Shown here one piece after another: positions 46,111-55,256 of a DNA stretch of 64,000 nt. Each line of letters opens with the position of its first letter. Position 1 is the first letter of the stretch. The position numbers were made by a program, and so were the translations under genes. The DNA comes from Pelagivirga sediminicola. GTDB lineage: Bacteria; Pseudomonadota; Alphaproteobacteria; Rhodobacterales; Rhodobacteraceae. The notes beneath the pieces were generated by a model. That model was not told the origin of the DNA, ran no database searches, and saw nothing but the letters and a program-made list of their open reading frames with translations. The DNA lies in contig NZ_QCYH01000002.1 of assembly GCF_003072125.1 (NCBI RefSeq), positions 124,001 through 188,000 on the forward strand, given 5' to 3'.

Positions 46111-47328
46111 ATGGCAATTCCGGCGTATAAATCCCCCCGCGCGGCCAGCTATGACATTGTCATCGTCGGCGGTGCGGTCATCGGATCTTCCATCGCCTAT
46201 TGGCTGACCGAAAATGAGGGCTTTGACGGCTCGATCCTTGTGGTCGAGCGCGACAGCAGCTACGAGTTTTCCTCGACGGCGCTCAGCACCAGCGCGATCC
46301 GGCAACAATACTCGAACCCGATCAACGTGCATATCAGTCAGTTCGGGGTGGAGTTCATCGAGAGTTTTCGCGACCGGATGCAGAAATTCTACCCCGATGA
46401 GCCTGCGCCGGATCTGGGGTTCAGGGAAAACGGTTATCTCTACTGCATTCCGCCCGAGGGCGTCGAAGCGGCGCGCGCGCGGGTCGCGCTGCAACGCGAG
46501 CATGGCGCGCACACGGTGTTTCTGGAACCCGGTCCGCTGAAAGAGCAGTTCCCGTGGCTGAATGTCGATGATCTGGGTGGCGGCTCATGGGGCGCAAAGG
46601 CCGAAGGCTGGTTCGATTCCGTCGGGCTGATGACGGGGTTCAAGCGTGGGGCGCGTCATAACGGGGCCGAGTATATCGATAACGAGGTGATGGCGCTGGG
46701 GCGCGACGGCGACCGGGTCACATCGGTCACGCTGAAAACCGGCGAGACGGTCGATTGCGGGATCGTGGTCAACGCCGCCGGGCCCCGCGCCTCGCTGGTG
46801 GCGGGCATGGCGGGGCTTAGCATTCCGGTCGAGCCGCGCAAACGGCACAGCTTTGTCTTTGCCAGCCGCAATCCGATACCGGGCCGGATGCCCAACGTCA
46901 TCGACCCCGGCGGCACGTTCGTGCGCCCTGAGCACGAGCTTTTCCTTACCGGCAACACGCCCACCCCCGACGGGCCGGCGGATTCGGAGGATTTCGAGAC
47001 CAAGCACGACGAGTTCGACGATTATATCTGGCCCGCCCTCTATCACCGCATCCCGGCTTTCGACGCGCTCAAGGTGCAGCAGTTCTGGACCGGGCATTAC
47101 GCCTATAACACCTTGGATCACAACGCGATTGTCGGGTTTCATTCGACTGTGCGAAATTTCATGTTTGCCAACGGATATTCGGGCCACGGGTTGCAGCAAT
47201 CCCCCGCGGTCGGGCGCGGGGTGGCCGAACTGATCGTGCATGGCGAGTACCGCACGCTCGACCTCAGCCCGCTTTGCTACGAGCGCACCGAAAGGAACGA
47301 GCCGTTTCTGGAAGAGGCGGTCATATGA
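46111..47328 (+). CDS. FAD-dependent oxidoreductase of the DAO family
   Basis: 405 residues, related to D-amino-acid, glycine and sarcosine oxidases and dehydrogenases. The FAD site is YDIVIVGGAVIGSSIAYWLT; GIVVNAAGPRASLVAGMAGL and FANGYSGHGLQQSPAVGRGV are conserved family stretches. The ATG at 46111 is chosen since the family motif begins about 20 residues later. Probably oxidises a secondary or D-amine, releasing an oxoacid. Confidence 0.88.
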   Translation: MAIPAYKSPRAASYDIVIVGGAVIGSSIAYWLTENEGFDGSILVVERDSSYEFSSTALSTSAIRQQYSNPINVHISQFGVEFIESFRDRMQKFYPDEPAPDLGFRENGYLYCIPPEGVEAARARVALQREHGAHTVFLEPGPLKEQFPWLNVDDLGGGSWGAKAEGWFDSVGLMTGFKRGARHNGAEYIDNEVMALGRDGDRVTSVTLKTGETVDCGIVVNAAGPRASLVAGMAGLSIPVEPRKRHSFVFASRNPIPGRMPNVIDPGGTFVRPEHELFLTGNTPTPDGPADSEDFETKHDEFDDYIWPALYHRIPAFDALKVQQFWTGHYAYNTLDHNAIVGFHSTVRNFMFANGYSGHGLQQSPAVGRGVAELIVHGEYRTLDLSPLCYERTERNEPFLEEAVI

Positions 47329-47342
47329 TGATTGCGGAGTGA

Positions 47343-47359
47343 GTCATAATATGTATGAT
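47343..47359 (+). promoter_or_regulatory. GTCATA/TATGA inverted repeat upstream of aapJ
   Basis: GTCATA (47343-47348) and TATGAT (47354-47359) flank a 5-bp centre; the right half includes TGTATGAT, the complement of the octamer in the garR/aldolase intergenic region. It lies about 40 bp upstream of the aapJ start. Candidate operator for the nearby GntR/FCD regulator. Confidence 0.4.
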
Positions 47360-47399
47360 CTATGATGAATGACAGGGAAACGCAGAGGAGGAGATTGGA

Positions 47400-48437
47400 A
47401 TGACAAAGGGGATTTTGGCCACACTTGGCGCTGGCGCGCTGGCCGCGGCGGGTTTTGCCGCACCGGCGCTGGCGGATGCAGGACCGACACTGAAAGAGGT
47501 GCAGGAGCGCGGTTCGCTGAATTGCACCGGGCATAACGGATCATGGCTGGGCTTTGCCGAGGTGGACGATCAGGGCAACTGGACCGGCCTCGACGTGGAT
47601 TTGTGCCGCGCCGTGTCGGTCGCGATCTTCGGCGATCTCGACTCGCTCAACATCGTGCCTGTCAGTTGGGCGCAGCGTTGGCCGTCTCTGCAATCCGGTG
47701 ATGTCGATCTGGTCATCAAGGCGTCGGGCGGCACGTTCAGCCGCGACACCGAACTGGGCCTGCAATTCTCGCGCCCCTACTATCTGGGCACGACCGTGGT
47801 GATGACGCACAAGGATCTGGGCGTAGAGGATTTCGCCGGTCTTGACGGCGGCTCGGTCTGCATCCCAGCCGGCACCACGATCGAACGCCAGGTCGCCGCC
47901 TATGCCGATCGTGTCGGGATCGAAGTGGAATCTGTGACGTTCGAAAAGACCGAGGAACTGCGCGAGGCGTATTTCTCGAAGCGCTGCGACGCCTATGCGC
48001 AGTGGGGTCCGACCGTGGGCATCGCGCGTTCGGTTTCCGACAATCCCGAGGGTCACGTGATCCTCGACGACGTTCTGGCGCTGGAGCCGGAGGTCGCGAT
48101 CATGCGTCAGGGTGATGATCAATGGGTCGATGTGGTCAACTGGGTCTTTTCCGCGCTCTGGTTCGCCGAGCAGGAAGGTGTCAATTCCGACAACGTCGAT
48201 GAAATGAAGGCCAATCCGCCGACCGCCGAGGTAGGCAAGGTTCTTGGCGCGACGCCGGGTGTCGGCGGGCCTCTGGGCCTGTCGGATGACTGGGCCTATA
48301 ACGTCATCAAGCATGTCGGCAACTACGGCGAAATCTTCGGCCGCAACATCGGCGAGCAGTCCGATTACGGCATGCCGCGCGGCCTGAACAAGCTGTGGAA
48401 CGATGGCGGCATCCACTACCCGATGGTCTTCGACTAA
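47400..48437 (+). CDS. aapJ: Amino-acid ABC transporter periplasmic binding protein (AapJ type)
   Basis: 345 residues with a signal peptide (LATLGAGALAAAGFAAPALA). LKEVQERGSLNCTGHNGSWL, GLDVDLCRAVSVAIFGD and DGGSVCIPAGTTIERQVAAY are typical of the broad-specificity L-amino-acid receptors AapJ/BztA. RBS GAGGAGGAG precedes the ATG. It is separated from the permease genes by a repeat element, which could reduce read-through and favour a high receptor level. Confidence 0.9.
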   Translation: MTKGILATLGAGALAAAGFAAPALADAGPTLKEVQERGSLNCTGHNGSWLGFAEVDDQGNWTGLDVDLCRAVSVAIFGDLDSLNIVPVSWAQRWPSLQSGDVDLVIKASGGTFSRDTELGLQFSRPYYLGTTVVMTHKDLGVEDFAGLDGGSVCIPAGTTIERQVAAYADRVGIEVESVTFEKTEELREAYFSKRCDAYAQWGPTVGIARSVSDNPEGHVILDDVLALEPEVAIMRQGDDQWVDVVNWVFSALWFAEQEGVNSDNVDEMKANPPTAEVGKVLGATPGVGGPLGLSDDWAYNVIKHVGNYGEIFGRNIGEQSDYGMPRGLNKLWNDGGIHYPMVFD

Positions 48438-48487
48438 ATCCATCCTTCCTGCGGCTCCGACCCGGCGTGGTTGGAGCCGTTCTTTCC

Positions 48488-48602
48488 TAAAGCGTTTCGC
48501 CTTTAACCTGAGACATCAGATAAAGGCGAAACACGGGCAAGACTGATATGTCATACGCGTTTCGCGAAAATCTGTGATGCACGTTTTTCGCGAAACGCTT
48601 TA
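48488..48602. repeat. MITE-like repeat, copy 1
   Basis: About 115 bp bounded by TAAAGCGTTTCGC and GCGAAACGCTTTA, perfect terminal inverted repeats. Contains CCTGAGACATCAG and TTTCGCGAAAATCTGTGAT. The reverse complement of the sequence at 51633-51743 aligns to it along its length. No coding capacity; strongly foldable RNA between aapJ and aapQ. Confidence 0.85.
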
Positions 48603-48618
48603 GCGCACGGATGCCTGC

Positions 48619-49788
48619 ATGCTGACCGTCTGGAACAACATCAAGTTGCGCAACGCGCTGTTGCAAATCTTCTATGTGGGCGGGTTCGTCGCATTGGTCG
48701 CAACGCTGATCGTGATGGGGCGCACCAACCTGCAAGAGCAGGGCATCATCTCGGGGTTTGACTTCCTGTGGAAATCGACCGGCTGGGACGTCAGCTTTTC
48801 GCTGATCGAATTTACCTCCCGCGATCCTTACTGGCTGGTGCTGGTCGTCGGTATTCTCAATACGCTGTTTCTGGGCATCATCGGGCTGGTTCTGGCCACG
48901 GTAATCGGTGTCGTCATCGGCATGGCACGCACCTCGGAGAATGATCTCGCGCGCCTGTTGGGCGCGATTTATGTCGAGGTGTTTCGAAATATCCCGCTGA
49001 TCGTGCAGGTGTTTTTCTGGTACGCGGTCGTCACCCGCTTTCCGGGGCCGCGTCAGGCGATCAATCTGGCCGACAGCGTGTTCCTGTCCAGTCGGGGATT
49101 ATACGCGCCGGGTCTGAACATCACCGGCCTGTCGGCATTCCTGGGTATCCTCGCCTTTCTGGCCGGGCTGGGCGTGATCGTCTGGATCAGCGCCGCGCAG
49201 CGGTTTCGCCGGATGGAGCCTGCGCACAAAGCGCGTCTGCGATGGCTGATCCTGCTGGGTGCGATCATTGCCACCGGCGTCATCTTCTGGGCTGGCCGTC
49301 TGCCCGATACCGCGCTGGTGAGCATGCCCGCCTTGAAGGGGCTGAATTTTCGCGGCGGCATCCGCATCTCAACCGAACTGTCGGCAATGGCGATTTCCAT
49401 CGCCATCTACGGCGGCGCCTATATCGCCGAGATCGTGCGCGGCGGGTTCAAGTCGGTTGGACGCGGCCAGATCGAAGCTGCGCAATCGGTCGGCCTGACC
49501 AACTGGCAGGTGTTTTCGCGCGTGCGCTTCCCACTGGCGCTGCGCGCGATGCTGCCGATCCTGACCAACCAGTATGTCTGGCTCATCAAGGCGACGACGA
49601 TGGGCATCGCCATCGGGTTCGCCGATTTCTTCATGGTGGTTTCGACCGCGATCAACCAATCCGGCCAGACGCTGGAGCTGCTGGGCATCCTGATGGGCGG
49701 TTTCCTCCTCATCAATTTCTCGCTTGCGGCGGTGCTGAACCGGATCAACCGCGCCATCGCCCTCAAGGGCGACGGGCTGAGAAGCTGA
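48619..49788 (+). CDS. aapQ: Amino-acid ABC transporter permease (AapQ type)
   Basis: 389 residues, about eight hydrophobic helices. An N-terminal extension with LQIFYVGGFVALVATLIVMG and a split permease domain are typical of AapQ/BztB. GGAYIAEIVRGGFKSVGRGQ and EAAQSVGLTNWQVFSRVRFP form the EAA loop that contacts the ATPase. Starts just after the repeat element; 10 nt before aapM. Confidence 0.9.
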   Translation: MLTVWNNIKLRNALLQIFYVGGFVALVATLIVMGRTNLQEQGIISGFDFLWKSTGWDVSFSLIEFTSRDPYWLVLVVGILNTLFLGIIGLVLATVIGVVIGMARTSENDLARLLGAIYVEVFRNIPLIVQVFFWYAVVTRFPGPRQAINLADSVFLSSRGLYAPGLNITGLSAFLGILAFLAGLGVIVWISAAQRFRRMEPAHKARLRWLILLGAIIATGVIFWAGRLPDTALVSMPALKGLNFRGGIRISTELSAMAISIAIYGGAYIAEIVRGGFKSVGRGQIEAAQSVGLTNWQVFSRVRFPLALRAMLPILTNQYVWLIKATTMGIAIGFADFFMVVSTAINQSGQTLELLGILMGGFLLINFSLAAVLNRINRAIALKGDGLRS

Positions 49789-49798
49789 GGAGCAGGCG

Positions 49799-50875
49799 AT
49801 GGCAATGACGGATCAGATGGGACGGACCGGCATGTTGGCAGTGCTGCGCGAGCGGTATTTCTCGTCGCCGGGCAACACGATCCTGTCGATCATCTGTTTC
49901 GCAATCCTCGCGCTGATCGTCTGGACTGTTCTTGACTGGGCGATCTTTTCGGCCGTGTTTTCGGCCGCGAAAGGTCCCGGGGCGTGCAAGGCGGCAGATG
50001 GCGCCTGCTGGGCCGTGATAGACGCGCGCTGGCAGCTGATCCTGTTCGGCCTTTATCCGCACGAGGAACACTGGCGCTCGGGGCTGGCCTGCCTTGTCGT
50101 CGTGGTGATGACGGTGCTCAGCTGTATCCCCTATTTCTGGAACGGGCGGTCGATCTCGATCATCTGGATCGGCGGCTTTCTGACGTTCTATTTCCTGATG
50201 AAGGGCGGCATTTTCGGCATGACCGTCGTTGACGAGCAGCGTTGGGGCGGGCTGTCGCTGACCGTGTTCATCTTTGTCTCGACGGTTCTCGTCGGAATGC
50301 CGCTGTCGATCCTTCTGGCGCTGCTGCGCCGCTCCGATCTGCCGTGGATTTCGGGCCTCACCGGCATCATCATCGACAGCGTCCGCTCATTGCCGTTGCT
50401 GACGATCCTCTTTGCCTTCGCGGTGGTTTTGCCTTTCGTGCTACCGGACTGGGCGTCGGGGGACAAGCTCTACCGCGCGATCCTTGGCTCGGCGCTTTTC
50501 TTTGCCGCCTATCAGGCCGAGATCATCCGCGGCGGGATGCAGGGCGTGCCAACCGGGCAGGAAGAGGCAGCAAAATCGCTGGGTGTGCGCTATTTTCACC
50601 GCATCCAGCGCATCCTGCTGCCGCAGGCGTTCAAGAACGCACTGCCCGCGACGATCAATCAATTCGTCATTACGTTCAAGGAAACATCGCTGTTCATCAT
50701 CATCGGATTCTTTGAAATCCTCGCCTCGGGCAATGCCGCCTATGGCACCGGCAACTGGACCTTCGCCTTTGTCGAGGTCTACGCCTTTATCGCGCTGATT
50801 TATTTTGCCTTCGTGTTCTCCCTGTCGCGCTACGGCGCGTTTCTGGAGCGGCGGATGGATGTCGGCGACCAATAG
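49799..50875 (+). CDS. aapM: Amino-acid ABC transporter permease (AapM type)
   Basis: 358 residues. Membrane helices at NTILSIICFAILALIVWTVL and several C-terminal ones; the EAA loop is QAEIIRGGMQGVPTGQEEAA followed by KSLGVRYFHRIQRILLPQAF. ISIIWIGGFLTFYFLMKGG fits the extra helices of AapM/BztC. Pairs with AapQ as the heterodimeric channel. Confidence 0.9.
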   Translation: MAMTDQMGRTGMLAVLRERYFSSPGNTILSIICFAILALIVWTVLDWAIFSAVFSAAKGPGACKAADGACWAVIDARWQLILFGLYPHEEHWRSGLACLVVVVMTVLSCIPYFWNGRSISIIWIGGFLTFYFLMKGGIFGMTVVDEQRWGGLSLTVFIFVSTVLVGMPLSILLALLRRSDLPWISGLTGIIIDSVRSLPLLTILFAFAVVLPFVLPDWASGDKLYRAILGSALFFAAYQAEIIRGGMQGVPTGQEEAAKSLGVRYFHRIQRILLPQAFKNALPATINQFVITFKETSLFIIIGFFEILASGNAAYGTGNWTFAFVEVYAFIALIYFAFVFSLSRYGAFLERRMDVGDQ

Positions 50876-50884
50876 GATCCTGTC

Positions 50885-51634
50885 ATGACACAAACTTCTG
50901 AGCCCGCCATCACCATCCGGGGCATGAACAAATTTTATGGCACCTTTCACGCGCTGAAAGATATTGATCTGACCGTCGAGCAAGGCGAGCGGATCGTGAT
51001 CTGCGGCCCTTCAGGGTCCGGCAAATCGACGCTGATCCGCTGTGTTAACCACCTTGAAGCGCATCAGAGCGGTAACATTACCGTTCTTGGCACTGCTCTG
51101 GACAACAACATCGCCCATATCGACGAAGTCCGTCGCGAGGTCGGCATGGTGTTCCAGCATTTTAACCTGTTTCCGCATATGACGGTGCTGGAAAACTGCG
51201 CGCTGGCACCGATGCTGGTGCGCAAATGGCCCCGCGCCAAGGCCGAAGAACTGGCGATGCAGTATCTGGAAAAGGTCAAAATTCCCGATCAGGCCGAGAA
51301 GTTTCCCGGCCAATTATCGGGTGGGCAGCAACAGCGTGTGGCCATCGCCCGCTCGCTCAGCATGCAACCCAAGGTACTGCTGTTCGACGAGCCGACATCG
51401 GCGCTGGACCCCGAGATGATTTCCGAGGTGCTGGATGTCATGGTGTCGCTGGCAAATGAGGGCATGACGATGCTCTGCGTCACGCATGAGATGGGGTTCG
51501 CACGGCAGGTGGCCGACCGGGTGATTTTTATGGATCAGGGCGAAATCATCGAACAGAACCCACCGGAAGAATTTTTCGGCAATCCGCAAAGCGAGCGCAC
51601 TCAGAAATTCCTGTCGCAGATTTTGGGGCATTAA
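50885..51634 (+). CDS. aapP: Amino-acid ABC transporter ATP-binding protein (AapP type)
   Basis: 249 residues with every ABC motif: Walker [16 protein letters not shown]-loop [11 protein letters not shown], signature [16 protein letters not shown], Walker [15 protein letters not shown] and switch His in [15 protein letters not shown]. Closest in type to polar amino-acid importers. The TAA stop overlaps the first base of the second repeat element. Confidence 0.94.
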   Translation: MTQTSEPAITIRGMNKFYGTFHALKDIDLTVEQGERIVICGPSGSGKSTLIRCVNHLEAHQSGNITVLGTALDNNIAHIDEVRREVGMVFQHFNLFPHMTVLENCALAPMLVRKWPRAKAEELAMQYLEKVKIPDQAEKFPGQLSGGQQQRVAIARSLSMQPKVLLFDEPTSALDPEMISEVLDVMVSLANEGMTMLCVTHEMGFARQVADRVIFMDQGEIIEQNPPEEFFGNPQSERTQKFLSQILGH

Positions 51635-51743
51635 AGCGTTTCTCGAAAAACCTGGATCACAGATTTTCGCGAAACGCGCGCGACATATGGGCGTTGCGCG
51701 CGCGCGCCTCTACCTGATGTCTCAGGCTAGAGGCAAACGCTTT
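51633..51743. repeat. MITE-like repeat, copy 2 (inverted)
   Basis: About 111 bp, the reverse-complement counterpart of the copy at 48488-48602: AAAGCGTTTCTCG at the left end and GGCAAACGCTTT at the right, with ATCACAGATTTTCGCGAAACG and CTGATGTCTCAGG in between. It has more changes than copy 1. It lies between aapP and the convergent GntR gene, so it may also serve as a bidirectional terminator. Confidence 0.8.
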
Positions 51744-51755
51744 GAGTCACCGGCG

Positions 51756-52529
51756 TCAGCCCGGATCGACGTCCTTGAGGAAATCCATGATCGGGATTTC
51801 GGTCCCGTCCACGCGATCCTTGGCACCGACCTTGCGCGATAGTGCGCGCAAGCGATCCAAGCTATTCAGAAGATGCAGGCGCATGGCCTTCTGCGCCGCG
51901 TGCGGATCCAGCGATTCGATGGCAACAACGATGGCGCTATGCTCTTCGTGGATCACTTCGTAATATCGTTCCTTGAACTCCTGCGAGACCAGCGTGCTCA
52001 GTTGGAACCGGCGGGTGAAGGTTGGCTCAAGGAATTTCAGGAAACGATGAAAATAAGGGTTTTGCGTGCCTTGCGCGATGGCAAGGTGAAATTCGAAATC
52101 ATAATGCACCTCGACGATGTCGGGATCGCCGTGGCGGGCGTCCACTTCCTCCATCACACGGCGGATATTGCGCGCATCCTCGTCCGAACGGCGCTCGGCG
52201 CAGAGGCTGGCGGATTCCACCTCGATGGCGAGGCGCAGTTCCAGAATGGCGATGGTTTCGGGCAGCGTGTTCAGCGCATCTGAGTTCAGTTCGAACTTGG
52301 ACGAAAACGGGTATTTCGAGACAAACATGCCCCGGCCCTGACGCGAGACCAACAGCCCGTCCGAACGCAGTTGCGCCACCGCCTCACGCACCACTGTGCG
52401 GCTGACCTCGAACTGCTCGCACAGCTCGGTTTCCGTGGGCAGCTGCTCGCCCGGCTTCAGCGTGCCGTCCAGCACCCGTTTTGACAGATCTTCCGCCACG
52501 ATTGCCGTCAGTGTCTTGCGCCGCGCCAT
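51756..52529 (-). CDS. GntR/FadR-type (FCD) transcriptional regulator
   Basis: 257 residues. The N-terminal winged helix shows LKPGEQLPTETELCEQFEVS and RTVVREAVAQLRSDGLLVSR; the C-terminal FCD ligand domain has ELRLAIEVESASLCAERR and FHLAIAQGTQNPYFHRFL with the metal-binding Asp/His set. FCD regulators bind small carboxylates or amino acids. Divergent from the ThDP gene and at the end of the aap operon, it is the likely repressor of the catabolic island. The ATG at 52529 is chosen over an upstream in-frame ATG because of GGGGAAAAG before it. Confidence 0.88.
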   Translation of the reverse strand: MARRKTLTAIVAEDLSKRVLDGTLKPGEQLPTETELCEQFEVSRTVVREAVAQLRSDGLLVSRQGRGMFVSKYPFSSKFELNSDALNTLPETIAILELRLAIEVESASLCAERRSDEDARNIRRVMEEVDARHGDPDIVEVHYDFEFHLAIAQGTQNPYFHRFLKFLEPTFTRRFQLSTLVSQEFKERYYEVIHEEHSAIVVAIESLDPHAAQKAMRLHLLNSLDRLRALSRKVGAKDRVDGTEIPIMDFLKDVDPG

Positions 52530-52684
52530 TCTTTTCCCCGCCCGTGTATTTCTGTTTCGTCGAATTTGCAGACCAAAGGCTGATTTTCCACCCGTAAACG
52601 CGCCGTCCTTAGACATACATAACAGCTTACGATCTGCCGACCACCATATGTCTGTCGTTGCAGTTCTTGCACAGGCGCTATTGT

Positions 52685-52716
52685 GTCATATGATGTCTTA
52701 TGAATACAAGTATGAC
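52685..52716 (+). promoter_or_regulatory. GTCATA...TATGAC inverted repeat upstream of the ThDP enzyme
   Basis: GTCATA (52685-52690) and TATGAC (52711-52716) with an inner palindrome TCATATGA and another TTATGA between. It lies in the 223-bp gap between the divergent GntR and ThDP genes. Same word family as the sites at 39505 and 47343. Confidence 0.4.
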
Positions 52717-52752
52717 AAACGCGCCTTGGCGCATGCGAGGCAAGGATACATC

Positions 52753-54408
52753 ATGACACAGAATGGCGGACAGCTATTGGTCGAAAGTTTACGCGCACTT
52801 GGCGCGACCAAGGCGTTTGGCGTGCCGGGAGAGAGCTATCTGGCGGTGCTGGATGCGCTATACGATACCCAGGGCAGCCTCGATTTCATTCTCTGCCGCA
52901 ACGAGGGCGGTGCTGCCTTCATGGCAGCCGCCTATGGCAAACTGACAGGCAGCCCCGGCATCTGCATGGTCACGCGCGGGCCGGGTGCGACCAACGCGTC
53001 GATCGGAGTTCATACCGCGATGCAGGACAGCGCGCCGATGATCCTGTTCGTCGGGCAGGTCGGCACCGACATGAAGGGGCGCGAGGCCTTTCAGGAACTG
53101 GATTATCGCGCGGTGTTCGGCACCATGGCGAAATGGGCGGTCGAGATCGACGAGACCGCCCGCATCCCGGAAATCCTGGCCCGCGCCTGGGCGCTGGCCA
53201 CCACGGGCCGTCCCGGACCGGTGGTCATCGCGCTGCCCGAAGACATGCTGAGCGCCTTGTCTGATGCGCAGCCGCTCAAGGGGCCGATGACATACCACGC
53301 GCCGCAACCGGCTGCCGAGGCGATCCGCGCGGCTCAGACTATGCTGGATGGGGCCGAACGACCTTTGATTCTGATGGGGGGGTGCAACTGGTCGCCTGAG
53401 GGCGCCACCGCACTGCAAGGATTTGCCGAGGCCTCCGATATTCCGGTGGTCGCCGCGTTTCGATATCAGGATCAATTCGACAATCATTCCGCAGTGTTCT
53501 GCGGCGAGGCGGGCGTTGGCATGCCCGCCCATGTCCAACGCCTGATGCGCGAGGCCGATGTCATTTTGGCTGTCAACGCCCGCTTTGGCGAAATGACTAC
53601 AGGCGGTTACACCCTGCTGGACGTACCGCAGCCGCGACAAAAGTTGATCCATGTCCATGGGTCGGATCTGGAGATCGGTAAGATTTATCAGCCTGCCATC
53701 GGCATTCATGCCGGACCTGACCAATTTGCGCAGGCACTCAGCCCCGTCAAAGGTGGTTGGGCTGAGTGGCGCCGCGAAGCGCGCGCGGCATATGAGGGCA
53801 GTTTTGATCTGCCATCGCTGCCGTCGCCTGTCGATATGGGGCAGGTCAGCGCATGGCTGCGCGCAAACCTGCCGCCGGACGTTATCGTCACCAATGGCGC
53901 TGGAAACTTCACCGTCTGGCCAAACAAGTTTCTGACCTACGGCCCAGAAGCCCGCCTATTGGCACCGCAGTCCGGCGCGATGGGCTATGGTCTGCCCGCG
54001 GCCGTCGCGGCCAGGGTGGCATGCCCGGATCGCACGGTCGTCTGCTTTGCCGGGGATGGCGATTTCCAGATGAACTGCCCCGAGATGGGTACGGCAATGC
54101 AGGCGGGCGCGCAGCCCATCATCCTGTTGCTGAACAACGGTATTTACGGCACGATCCGCGCGCATCAGGAGCAGCACTATCCCGCGCGCGTCTCAGGCAC
54201 GACATTGAAAAACCCTGATTTTGTGGCACTGGCGCAGTCCTATGGCTTTCACGCCGAAAAAGTGGCGGAAACTGCTGATTTTCCCGCCGCGTTCCAGCGT
54301 GCCATGGCCTCGGATACCGGCGCGTTGCTGGACTTGGCGATCTCGCCCGAGGCGATAACGCCGCGCCGGACCCTGGCTCAGATCCGCCAAGCCGGGCAGG
54401 GCGGCTGA
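52753..54408 (+). CDS. Thiamine-diphosphate enzyme (acetolactate-synthase-like)
   Basis: 551 residues, decarboxylase or carboligase of the acetolactate synthase family. The catalytic Glu is in CRNEGGAAFMAAAYGKLTG near residue 52; GVHTAMQDSAPMILFVGQVG follows. The ThDP motif is GDGDFQMNCPEMGTAMQ ending with LLNNGIYGTI. No FAD-site certainty. In this context it could decarboxylate an oxoacid made by the aminotransferase. The start at 52753 is the ATG closest to the family N-terminus. Confidence 0.88.
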   Translation: MTQNGGQLLVESLRALGATKAFGVPGESYLAVLDALYDTQGSLDFILCRNEGGAAFMAAAYGKLTGSPGICMVTRGPGATNASIGVHTAMQDSAPMILFVGQVGTDMKGREAFQELDYRAVFGTMAKWAVEIDETARIPEILARAWALATTGRPGPVVIALPEDMLSALSDAQPLKGPMTYHAPQPAAEAIRAAQTMLDGAERPLILMGGCNWSPEGATALQGFAEASDIPVVAAFRYQDQFDNHSAVFCGEAGVGMPAHVQRLMREADVILAVNARFGEMTTGGYTLLDVPQPRQKLIHVHGSDLEIGKIYQPAIGIHAGPDQFAQALSPVKGGWAEWRREARAAYEGSFDLPSLPSPVDMGQVSAWLRANLPPDVIVTNGAGNFTVWPNKFLTYGPEARLLAPQSGAMGYGLPAAVAARVACPDRTVVCFAGDGDFQMNCPEMGTAMQAGAQPIILLLNNGIYGTIRAHQEQHYPARVSGTTLKNPDFVALAQSYGFHAEKVAETADFPAAFQRAMASDTGALLDLAISPEAITPRRTLAQIRQAGQGG

Positions 54409-54534
54409 CGTGCTGCGCGGCGCTGCATTTCCGGGTTCGGGTGAGGTCAACGTGAACATGCCGGCCCAGTTCATGCGCTATTTCGGGCATATGTATTGCG
54501 TGTCTACGCGACGGTGAAAACCGGCGGCACTTTG

Positions 54535-55208
54535 ATGACGCGTTCGCGGGGCCAGATTTCAGACCGGTTCACGCCTGATGCGGTGGCGGGGGCGGCAGTC
54601 CAAGAGACTCCGCCGCCGCTTCATGACTGGCCGAGAACTGCGGAGATCACGGCGGTGATCGAGGAGGCTGACGGGATCCGCTCTATCTGGTTCTGCAATT
54701 CCTTGGCGGCATTGGGGTCTTTGGATGTCTATGAAGCAGCGCAGCACATCCGGCTGCAGGCCCTGGACGGGCGGGCAGTCTGGCGAGCCTATACTATTTC
54801 CGGTGTCGCGCACGGGTCGTCCTGTGCGGCGCGGAAGAGTTCATGACAGCGGCACGGCAGCCTTTCGCAACGGCAGGTGTGCCTGATGCGTCCGTCGTGT
54901 CGGAGACATTCATCTCGCCGGATATCGAGATGGATTTGGGCGCCCCCACCGCGACCGGGCCGTTCGAAGTAAAGCTCCGGGCATCGTGTATCGTCGCCGA
55001 GTGGACAGCCAAGCACGGCACGCTGCTTGACCTCGCCGAGGCCAATGGCATTGTTGCGCCCTCACATTGCCGGGCAGGGCTGTGCGGCACTTGCCGCACA
55101 ACGGTTCATTCCGGAGACACGGAAAGCCTGACAGGAGCCGCAACACATGATGCAACAATCCTCACATGTTGTTCGGCGCCTTTAGGGCCGGTGGAGCTTG
55201 ATCTTTAG
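54535..55208 (+). pseudogene. Ferredoxin-reductase-type oxidoreductase, internal deletion and frameshift
   Basis: First frame: LHDWPRTAEITAVIEEADGI, SIWFCNSLAALGSLDVYEAA and VWRAYTISG, the start of an FNR-like FAD domain. The next recognisable part, RVVLCGAEEFMTAARQPFAT, is in another frame, so most of the FAD/NAD module is missing. The final 2Fe-2S domain is intact from 54843: SHCRAGLCGTCRTTVHSG plus LTCC (Cx4Cx2C...C). The ferredoxin part (about 121 residues) could still be made from ATG 54843. 54409-54534 shows no clear gene. Confidence 0.65.
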
Positions 55209-55256
55209 AATGCTGCCCCGGTTCGATACTCACCCTGTGCAGAGAATGATTTAAGC

